Source: Winogradskyella vincentii (GTDB taxonomy: Bacteria > Bacteroidota > Bacteroidia > Flavobacteriales > Flavobacteriaceae). From it: a DNA stretch of 64,000 nt. A program made the position numbers and the translations under genes. Numbering within the stretch: the stretch's first letter is position 1; every line of letters starts with the position of its first letter. Positions 60,464 to 64,000 of this stretch are shown one piece after another. The notes beneath the pieces were generated by a model. The model was not told where the DNA came from. It saw nothing but the letters and a program-made list of their open reading frames with translations, and did not search any database. The stretch lies in NCBI RefSeq assembly GCF_020166345.1, contig NZ_JAIUJS010000001.1:248001-312000 (forward strand), given 5' to 3'.

Positions 60464-61721
60464 ATTTTTTTTGATATATATAAGCCACTGCAAATAATAT
60501 ATAAACTAGTGAAATGAGCTCTAGATTTTTATACTCAGGAGAATATCCAAACTGAAAAACTGACATAATAATTGCTGTAATGTAAATTCCTTTAGCATAA
60601 GATATCCAAAAAGTTGAATTAGTTGTTTTCATTATCACTTCTGACAATTTTTTAAATCTGAAAAAGAATAAAAACCATATTAACGAGGCAATGATGCCAT
60701 ACTGATATAAGAGCCAAGTAAGTCCATTATAGCCATATTCAACCTGTTTAGTGAAATCTTTTGAACTACTTGAGCTAATATAACTTTTTGATAGTTTATC
60801 TCCTCCATATCCAAAAATAAAATTAATTGGGGAGTTGAATGTTTGGTTTAAAATAAGAGCTGTTGTTCCTAACCTATTCGCAGTAGTGTTATTAAAAGTT
60901 TCTCTATCAATTGATTCATACTCCAGAGCATAGTCAATTGCAAATTCCAAATCAAATACACCCCAAATCTTGTTGCTAGGATTTAGTGTAGGGCTTAACC
61001 GAACGAGTAAATAGACAAATAATGGCAGGAGAAAAAAACTATAGTTAAAAGTTCTTAAGCTATTTTTAGAATTATCTCGGTTTAAATACAAGAACACAAC
61101 AAAAATTATGGGCAGCATGAATATAATTGCTCTTTTTGCACTTGAAACTGCAACTAATATAAAACCAAAGAAAAGAATCAAATTTCTTAACAGACTATTA
61201 TTTGATGAGAAAGACAGAATAAATGCAAAAGCTATTGTGACAAAGTACGTAGAACCACTATGGGAAATTAATCCTAATGTTGTTTCTCCATGCCATTCTA
61301 AAATAAAATATTTCAAAAATGCCATTGGTATGTGAAGAATGCCCAGGATAAAAACAAACTTTATCAACCCCTTCAACTCCTGTTGTTTTAAATTGAGATT
61401 AATTAATGTTAAGTATACAAAAAGTGGTAAAATCAACCATCTGATATCAAGCAACATTGATAAGGTGTTGACATTATTAATTAAGCCAGAAATAACAACG
61501 ATCAATGGAAAAAAAACAGTTATTAATTTAGGTTTTGAATTGATTGCCCCCTTTCTTTTGGCCAATACAATAATAAACAAGGCCAAAGGCATAAGCTGAA
61601 AAACAAGGAGCTGATTATGAGTTAATATTCCTTGATCTATCATCCAGCCTAAACAAAGGAATATGATAATATATCCTTTTAGTATTTTTATTATTAAGGT
61701 ATTTAATCTATAAACCGCCAA
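60447..61721 (-). CDS. Wzy-like polysaccharide polymerase
   Basis: 424 residues, about ten to twelve membrane helices and a large periplasmic loop (about 245-315) rich in N and S. No signature beyond the O-antigen polymerase topology is visible. In the cluster it would link repeat units in the periplasm. It uses TTG at 61721 (three bases after the preceding stop), as no ATG occurs until codon 27 (WMIDQGI); the region before that codon is a plausible first helix. The assignment is by topology and position. Confidence 0.75.
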   Translation of the reverse strand: MAVYRLNTLIIKILKGYIIIFLCLGWMIDQGILTHNQLLVFQLMPLALFIIVLAKRKGAINSKPKLITVFFPLIVVISGLINNVNTLSMLLDIRWLILPLFVYLTLINLNLKQQELKGLIKFVFILGILHIPMAFLKYFILEWHGETTLGLISHSGSTYFVTIAFAFILSFSSNNSLLRNLILFFGFILVAVSSAKRAIIFMLPIIFVVFLYLNRDNSKNSLRTFNYSFFLLPLFVYLLVRLSPTLNPSNKIWGVFDLEFAIDYALEYESIDRETFNNTTANRLGTTALILNQTFNSPINFIFGYGGDKLSKSYISSSSSKDFTKQVEYGYNGLTWLLYQYGIIASLIWFLFFFRFKKLSEVIMKTTNSTFWISYAKGIYITAIIMSVFQFGYSPEYKNLELISLVYILFAVAYIYQKKYANIN

Positions 61722-61724
61722 GTT

Positions 61725-62894
61725 TTACTTCTTTAGTATGAATGATTCTATAAGTTCACCTTGCCTACTTGGCTTGTGATATTCTTTGAATATATCTAAG
61801 GAGAAATTTGAAAAATTCTTTCTTAAATCCTCATTTTCTATTAGCACTTCCAACTTTCTCTTCAATTGATTGATATCACTAGGTTCTATAATATAACCAT
61901 TTTTATTATGCTTCACTAAAGTTGTTGCACTACCAACCCTATTAGTAATTATTATGGGTAGGCCATTAGATAATGCCTCATTGACCACCAAACCCCATCC
62001 ATCAGATTTATTCTTAAAAAGTTTGTGGGGATGGACAAAAATATCAGCTTGACCAAAAAATTCATCTTTTTGTTCAGGTTTGACATGACCTTTAAAAACA
62101 ATGCTTTGATTTGTTTTAGCCAGTTCTTTACAGTACTTTAGAAAATTTTTAGATTCCTCACTTTCCCAAAAGAAATTTTCATCAACTCCACCACAAATTA
62201 GTAGTTTCGTTTTCTGATTTGTTGAAATTAAATTATATGCTTGAATCAAAATATCTAAGCCCTTTTGTTCTGTTATTCTACCAAAATACAAGATGGTAAT
62301 TATATTTCTGTTTTTACCAAAATTCTTATTAGTATTCGTTGATTTTGAAAGAAATGGTAAGATTTCAACTCTTTTTTTTCTTTTTAAAAAATCAGACACA
62401 AAATTTTCCTGCGCTTTTCCATGAACAAAAACCGTATGAGCCGTTTTAATCAAATAATACCCAAATTGTTTGTAAGATTTCATGAAGAAACTTTTGGTTT
62501 CATAATCTTCCCATTGTTCTACTATTATGGCAAGTCTTTTGATTAATAATCTTGAAATTATATAAGCAAATTTGCTATGCAATGGTGCCTGAGTCGATGT
62601 CAGAATTGATTTACTTTGAACTAAGGTTTTTAATAAAATTAAAAATAGATTTAAAGCTTGAAAAAGTGAGTAATGATTAACTCTTAAACCTTTAAAATTG
62701 CATGATTTAATTACCAGATTATCATTAATATTATGGTAGCTATAAAAATCTGTATTCTCCCTAATCCCTCTTATGAAAACAACTTTAATGTTATAACCCC
62801 TTACCGACAGCTTATTAAGCTCATCAATGAAGTGAAAATTGTAATGTGAGTATCCGGGTGAAATAACCGCCAAATCATACTTGTTAAATCTCAT
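61725..62894 (-). CDS. Glycosyltransferase family 4 protein
   Basis: 389 residues, GT-B. The donor site shows ILYFGRITEQKGLDILIQAY, KLLICGGVDENFF and HPHKLFKNKSDGWGLVVNEALSNGLPIII (the E-x7-E motif ends at NEAL). The N-terminal acceptor domain begins LAVISPGYSHYNFHFIDEL. The specific sugar is unknown. It starts 108 bases after the following partial gene's stop, with no recognisable promoter, and its stop is three bases before the polymerase start. Confidence 0.9.
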   Translation of the reverse strand: MRFNKYDLAVISPGYSHYNFHFIDELNKLSVRGYNIKVVFIRGIRENTDFYSYHNINDNLVIKSCNFKGLRVNHYSLFQALNLFLILLKTLVQSKSILTSTQAPLHSKFAYIISRLLIKRLAIIVEQWEDYETKSFFMKSYKQFGYYLIKTAHTVFVHGKAQENFVSDFLKRKKRVEILPFLSKSTNTNKNFGKNRNIITILYFGRITEQKGLDILIQAYNLISTNQKTKLLICGGVDENFFWESEESKNFLKYCKELAKTNQSIVFKGHVKPEQKDEFFGQADIFVHPHKLFKNKSDGWGLVVNEALSNGLPIIITNRVGSATTLVKHNKNGYIIEPSDINQLKRKLEVLIENEDLRKNFSNFSLDIFKEYHKPSRQGELIESFILKK

Positions 62895-63002
62895 AAATAA
62901 ATAAAGTTAAATTATCCATAAATAAAATTATGGAGGTAATCATATAGCATAATTAGTCTTATTTGATGATTTATTCTAATTACTAAAATTTATTATTAGT
63001 CA

Positions 63003-64000
63003 TCAACCCATAAATTCAGTTCTAAATCTTTTAAATATTGATTCCCAGTTATATTCAGGAAGCGAATTTGCGATAACCTTAGAATCATAATTTGCAAACG
63101 AAGAATAAATTTCTTCCAAACCTAAGGCAAATCCCTCTGGCGAATCCTCGTGGAGAATACCATTTATTTTGCCAATAAGGCGTTCATTTTCATGCGTTTT
63201 TGTAGCCAAACAAGCTATACCAGATAGGATATACTCAAAGGTTTTTGTTGGTGGTTGATGATTAAAATATGTAGTTAAAGGAACATATGAAATACCAACA
63301 TTACATACATCAAAAAATTGCCGAGCCTGATTGTGGTTTAATCTTCCATGTAAAACAACATTTTTCTCTAAATTAAGTCTCTTAACTAACTTCTTTAGTT
63401 CCAAAATCTCTGAACCTGAACCTGAACCAACAATATCATAGGATACATCTATTTTTAAGTGATTGAATTTTTTTAAAAATATAGATAACCCAATTATTGT
63501 ATCTTGAATGTTACGATTATAAAATGTTCCGATGTAGAACAATCTTGGATAGTCAAATTTTTTTATCACCTTAGAAATAGAGTTTGCTCCCAAAGGTAAA
63601 ATATAAGTTTTCTTAACAGGTATGTTTAATTTTTCTCTAAGACCTTTTGAGATAATCGTTACTCTGTTAAAGAAGATAGATTCAAAGCCTCTAAACCAAT
63701 TATCTACCTTACGTTGTATTTTTGATTCTTGTATACTGCCTGTTCGAATATCAAGAACTACTCTTTTTCTTGAGAATAATCTAACCAAAGAGCAAAAACT
63801 AAAATAAACCATAAACCTAAAACTGTAGTCTTTTTTAACTTCTTTGATTGCATATCTTATAAATCTGAGTGCTTTTATCAAATAATGGCCTTTACTCGAC
63901 ACGTAAATAACATTTACTCCATTTCCTTCAATTCTTTCTTGATACGCGTCAAAACAAAAATAGTGTACATCAAACTCCCTGGCGAGAAACTTTGCCAACT
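63003..64000 (-). CDS. Glycosyltransferase (partial, N-terminus beyond the right edge)
   Basis: About 332 codons visible, in the GT4/GT-B fold: RLFYIGTFYNRNIQDTIIGL, YDIVGSGSGSEI and HGRLNHNQARQFFDVCNVG; the acidic E-x7-E motif is present as PTKTFEYILSGIACLATKTHEN. The frame runs to the window edge; the codon near the edge (AKFLAREFDVHYF) is inside the first beta strand of the family, so the real start lies beyond the window. The locus therefore continues to the right. Confidence 0.85.
   Translation of the reverse strand, partial: LAKFLAREFDVHYFCFDAYQERIEGNGVNVIYVSSKGHYLIKALRFIRYAIKEVKKDYSFRFMVYFSFCSLVRLFSRKRVVLDIRTGSIQESKIQRKVDNWFRGFESIFFNRVTIISKGLREKLNIPVKKTYILPLGANSISKVIKKFDYPRLFYIGTFYNRNIQDTIIGLSIFLKKFNHLKIDVSYDIVGSGSGSEILELKKLVKRLNLEKNVVLHGRLNHNQARQFFDVCNVGISYVPLTTYFNHQPPTKTFEYILSGIACLATKTHENERLIGKINGILHEDSPEGFALGLEEIYSSFANYDSKVIANSLPEYNWESIFKRFRTEFMG

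Noticed and set aside
1..64000. CRISPR arrays, tRNA or rRNA genes, insertion sequences, integrases, attachment sites, defence systems
   Set aside because: No regular repeats with spacers, no cloverleaf-like segment and no transposase or recombinase was seen in any frame; the window appears to be core chromosome with one variable polysaccharide locus.

Overview
The window is chromosomal DNA from a member of the Flavobacteriia (phylum Bacteroidota), most likely a marine or saline-environment Flavobacteriaceae. The evidence is low GC content, several type IX secretion (T9SS) parts, a six-gene Na+-translocating NADH:quinone reductase, Omp28 and DUF6029/DUF6090-type proteins, lipoproteins with acidic residues just after the lipid-bearing cysteine, a 287-residue primary sigma factor without region 1.1, and repeated Bacteroidota promoter signals (TTG, 18 bases, TAnnTTTG). 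No tRNA, rRNA, CRISPR array, insertion sequence or phage gene was found.

Layout. 1-8.2 kb: partial GNAT acetyltransferase, M48 protease, gpmI, a small HAD phosphatase, a CoA-transferase, the map-cupin-methyltransferase operon, and apbE with a small partner. 8.5-12 kb: an accessory block on the plus strand (small helical protein, DUF6090 membrane protein, SLC13 sodium symporter, cupin lipoprotein, Cys-rich protein). 12-18.1 kb: nqrABCDEF on the minus strand. 18.2-24.2 kb: T9SS plug protein, a PLP decarboxylase, ApaG, a putative permuted papain-like hydrolase, and P5C dehydrogenase. 24.3-27.7 kb: Omp28 lipoprotein, TlpA-like thioredoxin and a DUF6029 barrel. 27.7-36.4 kb: rsmG, fatty acid desaturase, aminotransferase, trkA-trkH, ubiE-porT and a SpoU methyltransferase. 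36.5-42.5 kb: TamL-like barrel, fbaA, accD and a T9SS cargo protein. 42.5-50.9 kb: lipoproteins, PAS histidine kinase, rpsO, pnp, sigma factor, rpe and a CBS protein. 51-64 kb: a leftward exopolysaccharide or capsule locus (Wzc, Wza, WecA-like, WecB, WecG-like, an alpha/alpha-toroid protein, methyltransferase, glycosyltransferases and a Wzy-like polymerase) that continues past the right edge.

How it fits together. Na+-NQR with ApbE (which attaches FMN to NqrB and NqrC) exports sodium; the SLC13 symporter could use that gradient, and TrkAH imports potassium. Menaquinone made with UbiE is the likely acceptor for NQR. PorT, the plug protein and the C-terminal sorting-domain protein belong to T9SS, whose other parts lie outside the window. 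The polysaccharide locus has a complete initiation, polymerisation and export logic. The sigma factor gene is the probable reader of the promoters listed here.

Most of the window is conserved core chromosome. The points most worth a second look are the likely thiol-hydrolase fold of the DUF6695-like protein, AccD without its zinc-ribbon cysteines, the SGET flavinylation motif in NqrB, the nqr-apbE interruption, the dyads upstream of the sigma gene and rpsO, and the polysaccharide locus. Nothing in it is a clear-cut new defence or mobile system.
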